The notes: a model not told the origin generated them from the letters alone. A DNA stretch of 64,000 nt from Paenibacillus crassostreae (GCF_001857945.1 NZ_CP017770.1:4340001-4404000), one strand, 5' to 3'. Positions 1 through 9,885 are shown, counted from the first letter of the stretch. Made by a program: numbers and translations.

Positions 1-1
1 A

Positions 2-1273
2 GCGACATTCTTCAGTACTAACCACAGTATTCCAGATTCTGTAGGTATTTGTATCGCAACACCAGAGGGAAATGTTGTTCATACTGGTGACTTTAAATTT
101 GATCACACACCTGTAAATGGACAATTTGCAGATCTTCAGAAAATGGCTGCAATTGGACAAGAAGGTGTTCTTGCGCTTCTTTCAGATAGTACGAATGCAG
201 AGAAACCAGGGTTTACACCATCAGAACGTAATGTAGGTGTAGTACTTGAAGATATATTCCGTAAAGCTTCTCAACGGGTTGTTATTGCAACATTCGCATC
301 AAATGTACACCGTATTCAGCAAGTAGTTAATGCTGCTGAAGCAACGGGGCGTAAGATTACAGTTATTGGTCGAAGTATGGTGAATGTAGTATCCATCGCT
401 TCAGATCTTGGTTACTTAATTATACCTGATGGTATGTTGATTGAACCGGAAGAAGTAAACAAGATGGCAGCTGATCGAGTTGTTATTTTATGTACAGGAA
501 GTCAAGGAGAGCCAATGTCTGCATTAACACGTATGGCTCGATCTACACATCGTAAAGTAGATATACTACCTGGTGATACTGTTATAATTGCTGCTACTCC
601 AGTTCCTGGTAATGAAAAATATGTAGGGCGTACGATTGATGAATTGTTTAAACTTGGTGCTGATGTCATTTATAGCGGTTCCAATCCTGGCGTTCACGTA
701 TCTGGTCATGGTAGTCAGGAAGAGTTGAAATTAATGCTAAATCTGATGAAACCTAAGTTCTTCATTCCAATTCATGGAGAATTCCGTATGCAACGTCGTC
801 ACGCCTTATTAGCAGAATCTGTAGGTGTTGAACGCGAGAACATCTTTATTACTGAACTTGGTGAGATTGTTGAAATTGTAAACGGATCAGCTCGTAAAGC
901 CGGTAAAGTAACAGCTGGTAACGTACTCATTGATGGTCTAGGCGTAGGTGATGTGGGTAACATCGTTCTACGTGATCGTAAATTACTTTCACAAGACGGT
1001 ATTCTAGTTGTTGTTGTCACACTAAGTAAACAAGATGGTACGATCATGTCAGGACCTGATATTATCTCAAGAGGATTCGTATATGTACGCGAATCTGAAG
1101 GTCTTCTGGATGAAGCGAACCGGATTGTATCCAGTACACTTCAGAAGTTAATGAGTGAGAAAGTAAATGAATGGGCTTCTCTAAAGACAGGTGTTAAGGA
1201 TGTATTGGGACGTTTCTTGTATGAACAAACACGTCGTAGACCTATGATCCTACCGATTATTATGGAAGTATAA
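2..1273 (+). CDS. rnjB: Ribonuclease J, 5' end cut by window edge
   Basis: Metallo-beta-lactamase/beta-CASP ribonuclease that degrades and matures RNA by endo- and 5'-3' exonucleolytic cleavage in the cytoplasm. The reading frame is open from base 2, so the N-terminus with the main HxHxDH zinc motif lies upstream of the window. Visible family signatures are TNHSIPDS and GDFKFD near the start of the visible part, then VSGHGSQEE and PIHGE with metal-binding histidines. The C-terminal domain ends in RRRPMILPIIMEV. It stands directly before tepA as ymfA/rnjB does in Bacillus subtilis, which favours the RnjB paralogue over RnjA, but the paralogue choice rests on gene order. A terminator hairpin follows the stop. 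Confidence 0.93.
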   Translation, partial: ATFFSTNHSIPDSVGICIATPEGNVVHTGDFKFDHTPVNGQFADLQKMAAIGQEGVLALLSDSTNAEKPGFTPSERNVGVVLEDIFRKASQRVVIATFASNVHRIQQVVNAAEATGRKITVIGRSMVNVVSIASDLGYLIIPDGMLIEPEEVNKMAADRVVILCTGSQGEPMSALTRMARSTHRKVDILPGDTVIIAATPVPGNEKYVGRTIDELFKLGADVIYSGSNPGVHVSGHGSQEELKLMLNLMKPKFFIPIHGEFRMQRRHALLAESVGVERENIFITELGEIVEIVNGSARKAGKVTAGNVLIDGLGVGDVGNIVLRDRKLLSQDGILVVVVTLSKQDGTIMSGPDIISRGFVYVRESEGLLDEANRIVSSTLQKLMSEKVNEWASLKTGVKDVLGRFLYEQTRRRPMILPIIMEV

Positions 1274-1307
1274 TGAATAATAAATAGACGGCTATAAAGC
1301 AAGCACA

Positions 1308-1378
1308 CAGTCGCCCCTACTCTGCAGGTAATATTGGACGGTTCCCTGCGGAATAGGGGCATTTTATGCTTTTTTTTT
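1308..1378 (+). terminator. Intrinsic terminator after the RNase J gene
   Basis: An inverted repeat pairs GCCCCTAC-TCTGCAGG with CCCTGCGGA-ATAGGGGC around an 11-15 nt loop, followed after a few bases by a run of nine T residues. It closes the RNase J transcript. Confidence 0.75.
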
Positions 1379-1379
1379 T

Positions 1380-1590
1380 AAAATATAAGAATGTATAAGT
1401 TTCACTTGAATCAATTTCATAATCGCCGATGCAGCTAAATCGGGTTGCGTAATTATGAAATTGATTCTTGAACCTCTATTTCTTATATTTCGGCAGAGAC
1501 GGATACCCTAAAATGATATGAAGTATCGCTAACATTGGAAGGATAAACTCCTTGAAAAAGGACGGCATAGCCGGTTCTGATTGATATTTT
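1380..1590. repeat. Palindromic repeat family B, copy 1, interrupted by family A element
   Basis: The 425-bp gap between rnjB and tepA holds no gene. From 1381 it shows AAATATAAGA...GTATAAGTTTCAC and, at about 1479-1491, TTTCTTATATTTC, which match the two arms of the palindrome at 34173-34224. The arms are separated here by the inserted family A element at 1408-1467. Downstream, around 1550-1580, a CTCCTTG-AAAA-AGGAC hairpin and a short GGC-ATA-GCC hairpin resemble the tail that follows the 34.2 kb copy. This is an intergenic repeat with no coding capacity; its function is unknown. Confidence 0.6.
1408..1467 (-). repeat. Palindromic repeat family A, short (internally deleted) copy
   Basis: This 60-bp element begins GAATCAATTTCATAAT and ends in the exact inverse. 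Read on the minus strand, its first ~40 bases and its end align with the 118-bp copies at 35458 and 54141 (ACGCAA..., ...AGCTGCAT..CGATTATG), but the middle ~58 bp with the inner hairpin is missing. It sits inside family B copy 1. Confidence 0.7.
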
Positions 1591-1698
1591 CATTTTTCGA
1601 GACAGATTGTGTTGGCACATAGTATAAATAGGGTCGCTTTACTACCATACTAGTTAAAAGTAGTTAATAGATGTATGGTGAAAGGAAGATGACCTAAT

Positions 1699-2460
1699 AT
1701 GGTAAAACCAGTGAACCGTGAAGAAGATGGAAACAAGTCTAATGAGCATTTGGAGACAGAGATAGCAGATGTAAAAAAGGATGCGCAGGTAGTGAATAGC
1801 ATACAACAATTGGGACAAACAGCTGTTCCAAGTAATGAATCCAATATTTTTTGTATGACGATTATTGGGCAAATTGAAGGCCATCTGATGTTGCCCCCAC
1901 AGAATAAAACGACGAAATATGAACATATCATCCCGCAACTTGTGGCTGCAGAACAGAGTGAAGAGATTCAAGGTATTGTTATTGTACTTAATACAGTGGG
2001 CGGGGATGTAGAAGCAGGACTTGCCATTGCAGAAATGATAGCGTCTTTAACTAAGCCTACCGTAACCGTTGTGATTGGTGGTGGCCATAGTATTGGCGTT
2101 CCGATTGCTGTTGCGTCGACATATTCTATCATTGCTGAAAGTGCAACGATGACTATACATCCGATTCGACTAAATGGTCTAATTATTGGCGTTCAGCAAA
2201 CATTCGAGTATATGGAAAAAATGCAGGAGAGAGTTGTTCAATTTGTAACTTCTCACTCGAGAGTTTCAGAAGAAAGATTCAAAGAACTCATGTTTAGAAC
2301 AGGTGAGTTGAACCGGGACATAGGAACGGCAGTGGGTGGAAAAGATGCTGTTAAATATGGATTAATGGATGAGATTGGGGGCATTGGGCTTGCACTTGCT
2401 AAATTGAAGTCACTTATAAATGAGCAGCAGGAAACGTTACAAGTAGGGAGGCTGCAATAA
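1699..2460 (+). CDS. tepA: Translocation-enhancing ClpP-class protease TepA
   Basis: ClpP/crotonase-fold serine protease of the TepA (YmfB) family, linked in Bacillus to protein translocation. The length is 253 aa, as usual. The catalytic serine is visible in [11 protein letters not shown] (Ser131) and the histidine in MTIHP (His154). The loop [14 protein letters not shown] (about 101-114) is the usual ClpP-type substrate loop, and [16 protein letters not shown] near residue 225 is the typical C-terminal turn. The start is ATG with AAAGGAAGA upstream. Its stop overlaps the ATG of ylzJ (TAATG), so the two are translationally coupled. The N-terminal ~45 residues are polar and low in complexity. 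Confidence 0.93.
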   Translation: MVKPVNREEDGNKSNEHLETEIADVKKDAQVVNSIQQLGQTAVPSNESNIFCMTIIGQIEGHLMLPPQNKTTKYEHIIPQLVAAEQSEEIQGIVIVLNTVGGDVEAGLAIAEMIASLTKPTVTVVIGGGHSIGVPIAVASTYSIIAESATMTIHPIRLNGLIIGVQQTFEYMEKMQERVVQFVTSHSRVSEERFKELMFRTGELNRDIGTAVGGKDAVKYGLMDEIGGIGLALAKLKSLINEQQETLQVGRLQ

Positions 2461-2702
2461 TGACTCTATACACCATAATACCTATGGATGTCATATGGGA
2501 AGGAAGCTTTAAAGAACCTGAGAAGACACTTGATCTTGTTGTCGGGAAAGGTTTAATGCAAGTGATGCCTATTGATCATGGAAGTGCTCAGATTGTTAGA
2601 CTGATTGGATGTCCGTTAGACTATTATTTGAATCCAGTGTATGCTCCTGGTCAAATTATTCGTTACGTTCCGGTGTTACAAAATGAGTCTTTGGACGGAT
2701 AA
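2460..2702 (+). CDS. ylzJ: YlzJ-like small protein
   Basis: 80-aa protein of the YlzJ family (unknown function), recognised by its position between tepA and the ftsK/spoIIIE gene and by its sequence [15 protein letters not shown]...CPLDYYLNPVYAPGQ. Its ATG overlaps the tepA stop codon, so translation is coupled. There are no membrane segments or catalytic motifs. I infer only that it is expressed with TepA. Confidence 0.85.
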   Translation: MTLYTIIPMDVIWEGSFKEPEKTLDLVVGKGLMQVMPIDHGSAQIVRLIGCPLDYYLNPVYAPGQIIRYVPVLQNESLDG

Positions 2703-2759
2703 ACAGAACATAGGTACCCACGGAGAACTATGGTATAATATGGACCGGGGGTGAATCTT

Positions 2760-5438
2760 GTGGCCAAAAGAAGAAAAAAGAAGAAGGCTATATTGAGTAG
2801 CATACTCAAATATGAAATATATGGGATTATCCTTATAACACTATCTGTTATTGCTTTATCTGGTGAGGCTACAGTGGGTTGGTCCTTGTCCAAAATGTTT
2901 GGACTCATATTAGGTAAATTTTATTTTGTGGTTCCACTTGTGGGGATCTATTATGGTTTAATGGCAATGATCAATCGGAAATGGCCTAATCGTTGGAATT
3001 CACGTAAAAGTGGAGTATTGCTCCTAGTGCTAGCTTTTACATTAATGGCGAGCATATCAAGCTTAGAACAAAAGTTAGCTCCTATATCCAATTTGAGCAG
3101 TGGAACCATCTTTAGTCAGGCGAAATTGGATTTACATGGAGAGTTATTGACACCCTCTATTGATAATAAAAACTCGATGATGGATAAAGATATAGGTGGG
3201 GGATATGTAGGTGCAATACAATATTCAGCTCTTTTCTGGTTATTTGGAAATATGGGCGCTAAGTTATTGCGTATTGTGATGTTTATTATCAGTTTCATGC
3301 TGATTACCAACTTATCCTATGTAGAATTGGTACGAATTGTCCGTACAAGGGTGATGAAAGTCGGTTCTTATGTACATAAGAAATTAAGCATGCGTCAACA
3401 TCCGGCAGGGAACGGCTCTACAAAGGTGAAATCCATACCGGAACGAAATAGACAACTTCTTCCAGGTGATGAAGATGATGATGACTTTGATGTAGATATT
3501 TTGCCAAAGGTCAAACGGAATGCGCCTGTATTCTTTCAATTATTTGGTGGGAAAACAGAGAAGAAGGAAGATTCCAACATTGAAGTGGATACGGATGATA
3601 TGTTGGATGATTCCGGCGTAATTGAATTCGATAAACGTAAAAATAGAGCGCGTAAAGTTGTGGATCGTGCTCAACAAGATAATAAATTTAGCAAGGACTC
3701 AGATCGTGCCTTATTAGATGATGAGCTACTTCAAAGTGAACATTCCGTTACAACTACTCCGATTATTCGTGACTTCTTTGAACATGTGAAATCTGAAGGG
3801 ATTAGTGATGACGATGACCTGGAAGAAGCTTTTACAGGTCAGGAAGTAGCTGATCTGAAGGACGCGATAATGAAGTCACATGAACAAGTCGCTGTAGATC
3901 AGGCTTCAGAGCAAGGTCAAGGTATTGGAGGGAAAGTGCCAGTACAATCAGGTGATGATGCTACGAGTGAAGAGGATGTTGAGCTCACACTTGTGAATAT
4001 TGCACCACCACCGAAACCGTATATCTTACCACCATTCCGATTGTTAGGTAAACCTAATAATGGGGGTAAAGCAGGTGATCAGAATGATTATATGCAGACA
4101 GCTCGTAAGCTTGAAGCAACACTGGAAAGCTTCGGTGTACGTGCTAAAGTGTTGGAAGTTGTTCGTGGACCAGCAGTCACTCGATATGAAATACAACCTG
4201 ATATTGGGGTGAAAGTGAGTAGGATCGTATCGTTAACAGATGATATTGCATTGGCTCTTGCTGCTAAAGATATTCGTATGGAAGCTCCAATCCCAGGGAA
4301 ATCTGCGATAGGGATTGAAGTTCCCAATAATGAAGTATCCATAGTTACTATGCGTGAAGTGATGGAAACAACTATTTTTCAGGAGGCAGAATCGAAGTTA
4401 TCTGTTGCATTTGGTAGGGATATATCGGGACAGACGATTGTTGGTAACCTTGCGAAGATGCCCCATCTCCTTGTCGCAGGTGCTACAGGATCGGGTAAGT
4501 CAGTTTGTATTAACGGTATTATAACTAGTATTCTATATAAAGCTAAACCAGACGAAGTTAAATTTCTAATGGTTGATCCTAAGATGGTTGAATTGAATGT
4601 ATACAATGGGATTCCACATCTATTGGCACCTGTTGTTACCAATCCTAAACGTGCTTCCTTGGCGCTGAAAAAAATAGTCGTTGAAATGGAGAAGCGTTAT
4701 GAACTATTCTCTAAATCGGGAACACGTAATATTGAAGGATATAATAAATTAATGCAGAGCAATTTGCCTGCTGTACTGCCTTATATTGTTGTAATAGTAG
4801 ACGAGCTTGCCGATTTAATGATGGTGGCAGCTAATGATGTAGAAGAAGCTATTACACGACTAGCACAAATGGCCCGGGCTGCTGGGATCCACCTTATTAT
4901 TGCTACACAACGCCCTTCTGTAGATGTTATTACTGGTGTGATCAAGGCTAATATTCCTTCGAGAATTGCCTTCGGGGTTTCTTCTAATGTCGATTCTCGT
5001 ACGATTCTGGATATGGCTGGTGCGGAGAAACTTCTTGGACGTGGTGACATGTTATTCATGCCTATGGGTTCATCTAAACCTATACGTGTGCAAGGTGCTT
5101 ATTTAACAGATCAAGAAGTAGAGAATATTGTTGATTTTGTCCGTGATCAAGGGCAAGCAGAATATGATGAATCCCTTGTTCCTGAGATTGATGAATCAGC
5201 AACAAATGATGGTGAAGTACTTGATGAGTTGTATGATCAAGCTGTACAAGTCATTCTTGAAGCTAAACAGGCTTCAGTCTCTCTGTTACAACGGAGAATG
5301 CGAGTTGGATATACTCGTGCAGCTCGACTTATTGATTCGATGGAAGCTCGTGGAGTTATCGGTCCTTACGAAGGAAGTAAGCCTAGGGAAGTACTTGTAT
5401 CGATGGAACAGTATCAACAGAATAGAATAAGTTCTTAA
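2760..5438 (+). CDS. spoIIIE: DNA translocase FtsK/SpoIIIE
   Basis: Membrane-anchored dsDNA pump that moves chromosome through the division or sporulation septum. The N-terminus is basic ([10 protein letters not shown]) and is followed by about four membrane segments up to residue ~180. A long acidic linker to ~residue 430 is followed by the motor domain: Walker A GATGSGKS at ~574-581 and Walker [12 protein letters not shown] at ~676-686. A C-terminal winged-helix gamma domain ([23 protein letters not shown]) reads the KOPS/SRS polarity sequences. I chose GTG 2760 because GGGGGTGA lies 5-6 nt before it; an in-frame GTG at 2751 overlaps that site. TGGTATAAT at 2731-2739 could be an extended -10. 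Confidence 0.95.
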   Translation: MAKRRKKKKAILSSILKYEIYGIILITLSVIALSGEATVGWSLSKMFGLILGKFYFVVPLVGIYYGLMAMINRKWPNRWNSRKSGVLLLVLAFTLMASISSLEQKLAPISNLSSGTIFSQAKLDLHGELLTPSIDNKNSMMDKDIGGGYVGAIQYSALFWLFGNMGAKLLRIVMFIISFMLITNLSYVELVRIVRTRVMKVGSYVHKKLSMRQHPAGNGSTKVKSIPERNRQLLPGDEDDDDFDVDILPKVKRNAPVFFQLFGGKTEKKEDSNIEVDTDDMLDDSGVIEFDKRKNRARKVVDRAQQDNKFSKDSDRALLDDELLQSEHSVTTTPIIRDFFEHVKSEGISDDDDLEEAFTGQEVADLKDAIMKSHEQVAVDQASEQGQGIGGKVPVQSGDDATSEEDVELTLVNIAPPPKPYILPPFRLLGKPNNGGKAGDQNDYMQTARKLEATLESFGVRAKVLEVVRGPAVTRYEIQPDIGVKVSRIVSLTDDIALALAAKDIRMEAPIPGKSAIGIEVPNNEVSIVTMREVMETTIFQEAESKLSVAFGRDISGQTIVGNLAKMPHLLVAGATGSGKSVCINGIITSILYKAKPDEVKFLMVDPKMVELNVYNGIPHLLAPVVTNPKRASLALKKIVVEMEKRYELFSKSGTRNIEGYNKLMQSNLPAVLPYIVVIVDELADLMMVAANDVEEAITRLAQMARAAGIHLIIATQRPSVDVITGVIKANIPSRIAFGVSSNVDSRTILDMAGAEKLLGRGDMLFMPMGSSKPIRVQGAYLTDQEVENIVDFVRDQGQAEYDESLVPEIDESATNDGEVLDELYDQAVQVILEAKQASVSLLQRRMRVGYTRAARLIDSMEARGVIGPYEGSKPREVLVSMEQYQQNRISS

Positions 5439-5440
5439 TT

Positions 5441-5476
5441 TGAGAAGAGTCTCTTTTACACGGAGGCTCTTTTCTT
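5441..5476 (+). terminator. Terminator after spoIIIE/ftsK
   Basis: GAAGAGTCTC and GGAGGCTCTT form an imperfect hairpin around an 8-nt loop, followed by TTTCTTT, directly after the ftsK stop. Confidence 0.6.
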
Positions 5477-5551
5477 TGGTATAGATAATAATAGTGAATG
5501 GTCCTTCTGATGTGATAGCTACGGGGAAGCTACTACACTTTTGTGTTACAT

Positions 5552-5581
5552 GCATAGGAAGCTACAAGTCTTGTCATAATA
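5552..5581 (+). promoter_or_regulatory. SigG/SigF-type forespore promoter upstream of sleB-like gene
   Basis: GCATA (5552-5556, preceded by T) and CATAATA (5575-5581) are separated by 18 bp. They match the forespore consensus GNATR-N18-CATNNTA of SigG and SigF. The transcript would begin about 40 nt before the sleB-like start codon. In B. subtilis sleB is a SigG gene, which fits. Confidence 0.6.
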
Positions 5582-5628
5582 ACTTCATGCATCGTGTAAA
5601 AACATAAAAGAAAGGTAGAGCTAAACGT

Positions 5629-6429
5629 ATGAAAACAACGAGAAGTGGGTTAATTATGGGGTTGATTCTAACTTTGTCCGTTTCTGTATTTGGATGTGTT
5701 CATGATAGATCGCAAGCTTCTATTGATACAGCGGCGCCTGCTCAAGCTGTATTTAGTACAAATGCCATTGAACATGGTTCTTCTGGAGACGATGTATACG
5801 AACTGCAAGGACGGTTAAAGCATTTAGGTTATTTTACAGGAAAAATTGATAGCCAATTTGGTTCGAATACAGTGAAATCAGTAAAATGGTTTCAATCGGA
5901 GTTTGGGATGAAAGTAGATGGTGTAGTGGGTCCAAAAACAAAGCTGAAGCTATATAATGCAACCAAAACGTGGAAGCCTACTGAACCCAAGAATATGACA
6001 ACACCTAACAAGGGAGGAGGCTCTGCGAAGACTGAAGATAAGAGTTCACTAGCTACTTCTAACACCATGGGCCTATCTGAAAATGATCTAAAAATAATGG
6101 CGAATGCTGTGTATGGAGAAGCGCGTGGTGAACCTTTTGAAGGACAAGTAGCTGTTGCAGCAGTAATCCTGAATCGTGTTAAGTCACCTAGCTTTCCTAA
6201 TACGCCTTCAGGTGTTATCTTTCAGCCTAGAGCCTTTACAGCAGTCGCAGATGGTCAAATCTATTTGGAACCGAATGATGTAGCACGTCAAGCAGTACAG
6301 CAGGCATTGAACGGATGGGATCCAACAAATGGATGTTTGTATTATTTTAATCCAGAGACAGCAACATCCGCGTGGATATGGACGCGTCCTCAAGTGAAAA
6401 CGATTGGTGAGCATATTTTCTGTATGTAA
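5629..6429 (+). CDS. SleB-type cortex/cell-wall hydrolase, putative lipoprotein
   Basis: 266-aa secreted hydrolase. Residues ~1-22 form a hydrophobic signal ending in SVFG-C23, which looks like a lipobox, so the protein may be anchored to a membrane by lipid. Residues ~49-110 are a peptidoglycan-binding domain (SGDDVYELQGRLKHLGYFTGKID...VDGVVGPKTKLKL), followed by a Thr/Gly/Lys linker. Residues ~150-266 are a Hydrolase_2 (SleB) domain with the conserved NAVYGEARGEPF and AAVILNRVKSP. SleB enzymes are lytic transglycosylases that open spore cortex during germination. B. subtilis sleB is paired with ypeB; no ypeB is present here. A SigG-type promoter supports a spore role, but another SleB-like hydrolase role is possible. 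Confidence 0.85.
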   Translation: MKTTRSGLIMGLILTLSVSVFGCVHDRSQASIDTAAPAQAVFSTNAIEHGSSGDDVYELQGRLKHLGYFTGKIDSQFGSNTVKSVKWFQSEFGMKVDGVVGPKTKLKLYNATKTWKPTEPKNMTTPNKGGGSAKTEDKSSLATSNTMGLSENDLKIMANAVYGEARGEPFEGQVAVAAVILNRVKSPSFPNTPSGVIFQPRAFTAVADGQIYLEPNDVARQAVQQALNGWDPTNGCLYYFNPETATSAWIWTRPQVKTIGEHIFCM

Positions 6430-6441
6430 TATGGATTGGAG

Positions 6442-6475
6442 GCAATCGAAGGTTTGTCTTCGGTTGCTTCTTCAC
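6442..6475 (+). terminator. Terminator after sleB-like gene
   Basis: GCAATCGAAG pairs with CTTCGGTTGC around a 6-nt loop, followed by a T-rich tract. It separates the sleB-like gene from the ymfF operon. Confidence 0.55.
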
Positions 6476-6553
6476 TTTGTGGTGGGTTAGAATGGATAAT
6501 ATTACAAAGCATCATCCGATTAAATAATCCATGAACTAAAGGAGATTGGAACC

Positions 6554-7834
6554 TTGAATAAAACGAAATTTGAACATGGTAGTACAGGTCGTCTTCGAAT
6601 TCATGTATTACCTACCCAGCGTTTCAAAACATTTGCTATTTCTTTGTATGTGGGTTCCCCACTTTCTGAAGATACTGTGACTTCTACGGCACTTACTCCA
6701 TTTGTATTGCGTAGGGGGACAGAATCCTATCCGGAGACAACACAATTCCGTGAAAGATTAGAACAATTATATGGAGCGGGATTTGGCTTCGATGTTTACA
6801 AGCGTGGAGATTACCAAATTGTGCAGTTTCGGATGGATACAATCAATGATTCTTTTGTTCAAAGCGAAGAGAGTCTGCTTGCATCTTCCTTTGCTTTTTT
6901 AGGTGAGGTCGTAACACAGCCTGCATTGGAAGATGGTCATTTCAGAAATGCATACGTACAGGCTGAGAAAGAGAATGTCCGTAAGAAAATGGAATCTATC
7001 GTGAATGATAAGATACGTTATGCAGCTGAGCGTTGCTTAGAGGAAATGTGTCGTGAAGAACCTTATCGACTGCATCCGCTAGGACAGATTAAGGATTTGG
7101 AAGCTATCACGTCTGAATCTTTATACAAATCGTATAAGAAGTGGCTTGCTGAATCAAGCATAGATCTATATGTGGTAGGGGATACAACCTTTGAAGAAGT
7201 CCAGAAGCTGGTTGAACAGCATTTTCATTTAGATGCTTCCGCTCCTACATCCTATGAATCTCACCGACCAACCCGTGAAGTACGTGATATTGCTACCATT
7301 GTCGAAAAAATGGATGTGAGTCAAGGGAAATTAAACATGGGACTTCGTACAACCATCACTTATGGTGACGATGCATATGCCTCTGCATTAGTGTATAACG
7401 GAATACTTGGAGGATACCCTCATTCGAAGCTTTTCTTGAATGTGCGCGAGAAAGAAAGTTTAGCTTATTATGCTTCCTCACGTTACGATGGCCATAAAGG
7501 GATAGGGACGATTCAATCGGGTATTGAGGTTCAGAACTATGAGAAGGCTGTCACGATCATCCGCAATCAGCTAGAGGAAATGCGAACAGGTCAGATTAGT
7601 GAGTTAGAAATGTCACAGACAAAGGCTATGATCCGCAACCTGTTACTCGAAATGGATGACTCTGCATTCGAAATGATATCATTTGATTTCAATCGTCAGT
7701 TGTCTGGAAAGGATCGCCCTGTTGAACAACTCGTTCAAGAGGTAGAGAATATTACAGTGGATGACGTACATGCTGCTGCAGCGACCTTCGAGTTGGATAC
7801 GATCTATTTCTTACAGGGGCAGAAGGAGGAATAG
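6554..7834 (+). CDS. ymfF: M16-family protein YmfF (no zinc motif)
   Basis: 426-aa member of the pitrilysin/insulinase (M16) fold, the first of a tandem pair as in B. subtilis ymfF-ymfH. The usual HxxEH zinc site is absent: the equivalent N-terminal segment reads LTPFVLRRGTESYPETTQFRERLEQLYGAGFG. I therefore expect a structural or substrate-binding partner for the active YmfH subunit. The start is TTG 6554, chosen because AAAGGAG lies 8 nt upstream and there is no nearby ATG. Only three bases separate it from ymfH, so the two are co-transcribed. Confidence 0.9.
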   Translation: MNKTKFEHGSTGRLRIHVLPTQRFKTFAISLYVGSPLSEDTVTSTALTPFVLRRGTESYPETTQFRERLEQLYGAGFGFDVYKRGDYQIVQFRMDTINDSFVQSEESLLASSFAFLGEVVTQPALEDGHFRNAYVQAEKENVRKKMESIVNDKIRYAAERCLEEMCREEPYRLHPLGQIKDLEAITSESLYKSYKKWLAESSIDLYVVGDTTFEEVQKLVEQHFHLDASAPTSYESHRPTREVRDIATIVEKMDVSQGKLNMGLRTTITYGDDAYASALVYNGILGGYPHSKLFLNVREKESLAYYASSRYDGHKGIGTIQSGIEVQNYEKAVTIIRNQLEEMRTGQISELEMSQTKAMIRNLLLEMDDSAFEMISFDFNRQLSGKDRPVEQLVQEVENITVDDVHAAAATFELDTIYFLQGQKEE

Positions 7835-7837
7835 CAC

Positions 7838-9118
7838 ATGCAAAATGTACAATATGATCATTTACAAGAAACGCTTTATCACGAAGTTATGGATAATGGG
7901 CTTCGTGTTTATGTTCTTCCCAAACCAGGGTTCAACAAGACATATGCCTCATTTGCTACGAAATATGGATCTGTGGACAATCACTTCCGCGTGGAGGGTC
8001 AGGATGAGGTGAAGGTTCCTGATGGGATTGCTCATTTCTTAGAACACAAAATGTTTGAAGAACCAGAAGGAGATATTTTTGCAACATTTGCATCACAAGG
8101 TGCTTCGGCCAATGCATTTACAAGCTTTGATCAGACGGTGTATCTCTTCTCAGCAACGGAAAATATTGATGCTAACTTGGAGACACTGATTAATTTTGTG
8201 CAAAATCCTTATTTCACAGATCAGAATGTAGATAAGGAAAAAGGAATTATAGGTCAGGAAATAGGGATGTATCAAGATAACGCAGATTGGCGTGTTTACT
8301 TCGGCCTGATTGAGGCGATGTTTAAAGTCCATCCAGTTCATATTGACATTGCAGGTACAGTGGAGTCCATTGGTACGATTACGAAAGAGACACTGTATTC
8401 TTGTTATAATGCTTTTTATCATCCAAGCAACATGCTTCTTTTTGTGGTGGGTGGGGTGAATCCTGAGGAAGTCTTTGAACTTGTTAGGAATAATCAAGCT
8501 AAGAAATCATATGAGCCACAAGGTAGTATTGAACGGATTTTTGCGAAAGAACCAGTAGAAGTCTCAGAAGAAAAACGAGTTAATAAATTGGCAGTCTCAA
8601 TACCAAAGTGCTTATTTGGTTATAAAGAGAAGGATCTAGGGTTCGAAGGAGAAGCATTGTTGAAACGAGATTTGACGTCGAAACTTATGCTTGATTTATT
8701 GTTTGGATCTAGTACCGTATTGTATCAGAAACTTTATGATGAAGAGTTGATCTCGGATAGCTTCGGTTATGAATATAACAGTTCTCCACAATATGGATTC
8801 TCTGTGATCGGTGGAGATACAAAGGATCCCGATTTATTACTTCGCAGAATTCAAGAGGAAGTAGAACAGATCGTGAAGGAAGGCTTTAAAGAGAAAGATT
8901 TCGAGCGTTCACGTAAAAAGAAAATGGGTGGATATTTACGTATGTTAAATTCGCCTGAGAATATTGCGCATGAGTTTACTAAGTATCAATTTCGTGGAAG
9001 TGATTTTTTCTCCATTCTGCAGGTATATGAGTCGATCACATTGCAAGATGTGAATGAACGTTTGAAAGATCATATTGATTGGAGTCAAGTCTCTGTATCG
9101 GTTGTGATGAATCCTTGA
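7838..9118 (+). CDS. ymfH: M16-family metallopeptidase YmfH
   Basis: 426-aa zinc peptidase with an intact inverted motif H66-F-L-E-H70 (GIAHFLEHKMFE) and downstream acidic residues in KEKGIIGQEIGMYQD that complete the metal site in the family. It pairs with YmfF, which lacks the motif; such active/inactive pairs (also AlbE/AlbF) form a clamshell protease. The start ATG 7838 has AGAAGGAGG directly upstream, overlapping the end of ymfF. The substrate is unknown. The downstream gene ymfI follows with no gap. Confidence 0.92.
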   Translation: MQNVQYDHLQETLYHEVMDNGLRVYVLPKPGFNKTYASFATKYGSVDNHFRVEGQDEVKVPDGIAHFLEHKMFEEPEGDIFATFASQGASANAFTSFDQTVYLFSATENIDANLETLINFVQNPYFTDQNVDKEKGIIGQEIGMYQDNADWRVYFGLIEAMFKVHPVHIDIAGTVESIGTITKETLYSCYNAFYHPSNMLLFVVGGVNPEEVFELVRNNQAKKSYEPQGSIERIFAKEPVEVSEEKRVNKLAVSIPKCLFGYKEKDLGFEGEALLKRDLTSKLMLDLLFGSSTVLYQKLYDEELISDSFGYEYNSSPQYGFSVIGGDTKDPDLLLRRIQEEVEQIVKEGFKEKDFERSRKKKMGGYLRMLNSPENIAHEFTKYQFRGSDFFSILQVYESITLQDVNERLKDHIDWSQVSVSVVMNP

Positions 9119-9126
9119 GTAATAAC

Positions 9127-9885
9127 ATGGGAGAATGGAATAAGTCGATTGGGGAAACAACAGTTTTAATTACGGGAGCTAGTAAGGGCATTGGAGCGGC
9201 GATAGCAGAGCGTTTCGCTCAAGTGGGAATGAATGTCGTAATCCACTATGGAAAGTCTCATGAAGAGGCCAATGAGGTCGCGAGACGATGTATGTCGCAT
9301 GGGGCGAATGTTCTTACAATAACAGCCGATCTTAAAGATCGAGAAGATATTGTTCGTATGTATGAGAAACTTCAAGATCATCGGATGATGCCGGATATTC
9401 TGGTGAATAATGCAGGTATCTCTCATTATGGATTGCTCTCTGATGTGACGGAGGAAATCTGGGATGATGTGATATCGACCAATTTGAAAAGTATCTTCCT
9501 ATGTGCACAAGCTTTTATGCCACATATGATAACGCAACGCTGGGGGCGTATTATTAACATCTCCTCAGTGTGGGGGATTACAGGTTCTTCATGCGAGGTA
9601 TTATATTCGACAAGTAAAGGTGGAGTGAATGCCTTTACGAAAGCATTAGCGAAGGAACTTGCGCCTTCAGGGATTACGGTTAATGCGGTGGCACCAGGTG
9701 CGGTGAATACCTCAATGCTAAGTCATTTACAAGCAGATGAACTCCGTATGCTTGAAGATGAAATTCCAGCAGGAAGATTAGCTCAACCTGATGAGATATC
9801 ATCTTTAGTGTATTTCCTGGCCCTTCCGGAATCAGGTTATATCAATGGGCAAGTCATAAGCCCTAATGGCGGTTGGGTCACATAA
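9127..9885 (+). CDS. ymfI: EF-P 5-aminopentanone reductase (SDR) YmfI
   Basis: 252-aa short-chain dehydrogenase with the NAD(P)-binding motif TGASKGIG at residues ~14-21, NNAG and the catalytic YSTSK. By family and position it corresponds to B. subtilis YmfI, which reduces the 5-aminopentanone on Lys32 of elongation factor P to 5-aminopentanol. The start is uncertain: ATG 9127 lacks a clear ribosome binding site, and a TTG at 9115 overlaps the ymfH stop as TTGA, which would give translational coupling. No other known EF-P-modification gene is visible nearby. Confidence 0.82.
   Translation: MGEWNKSIGETTVLITGASKGIGAAIAERFAQVGMNVVIHYGKSHEEANEVARRCMSHGANVLTITADLKDREDIVRMYEKLQDHRMMPDILVNNAGISHYGLLSDVTEEIWDDVISTNLKSIFLCAQAFMPHMITQRWGRIINISSVWGITGSSCEVLYSTSKGGVNAFTKALAKELAPSGITVNAVAPGAVNTSMLSHLQADELRMLEDEIPAGRLAQPDEISSLVYFLALPESGYINGQVISPNGGWVT

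Noticed and set aside
1650..1971. Two minus-strand open frames (93 and 105 codons) opposite tepA
   Set aside because: Both are antisense shadows of the conserved tepA frame; no ribosome binding sites.
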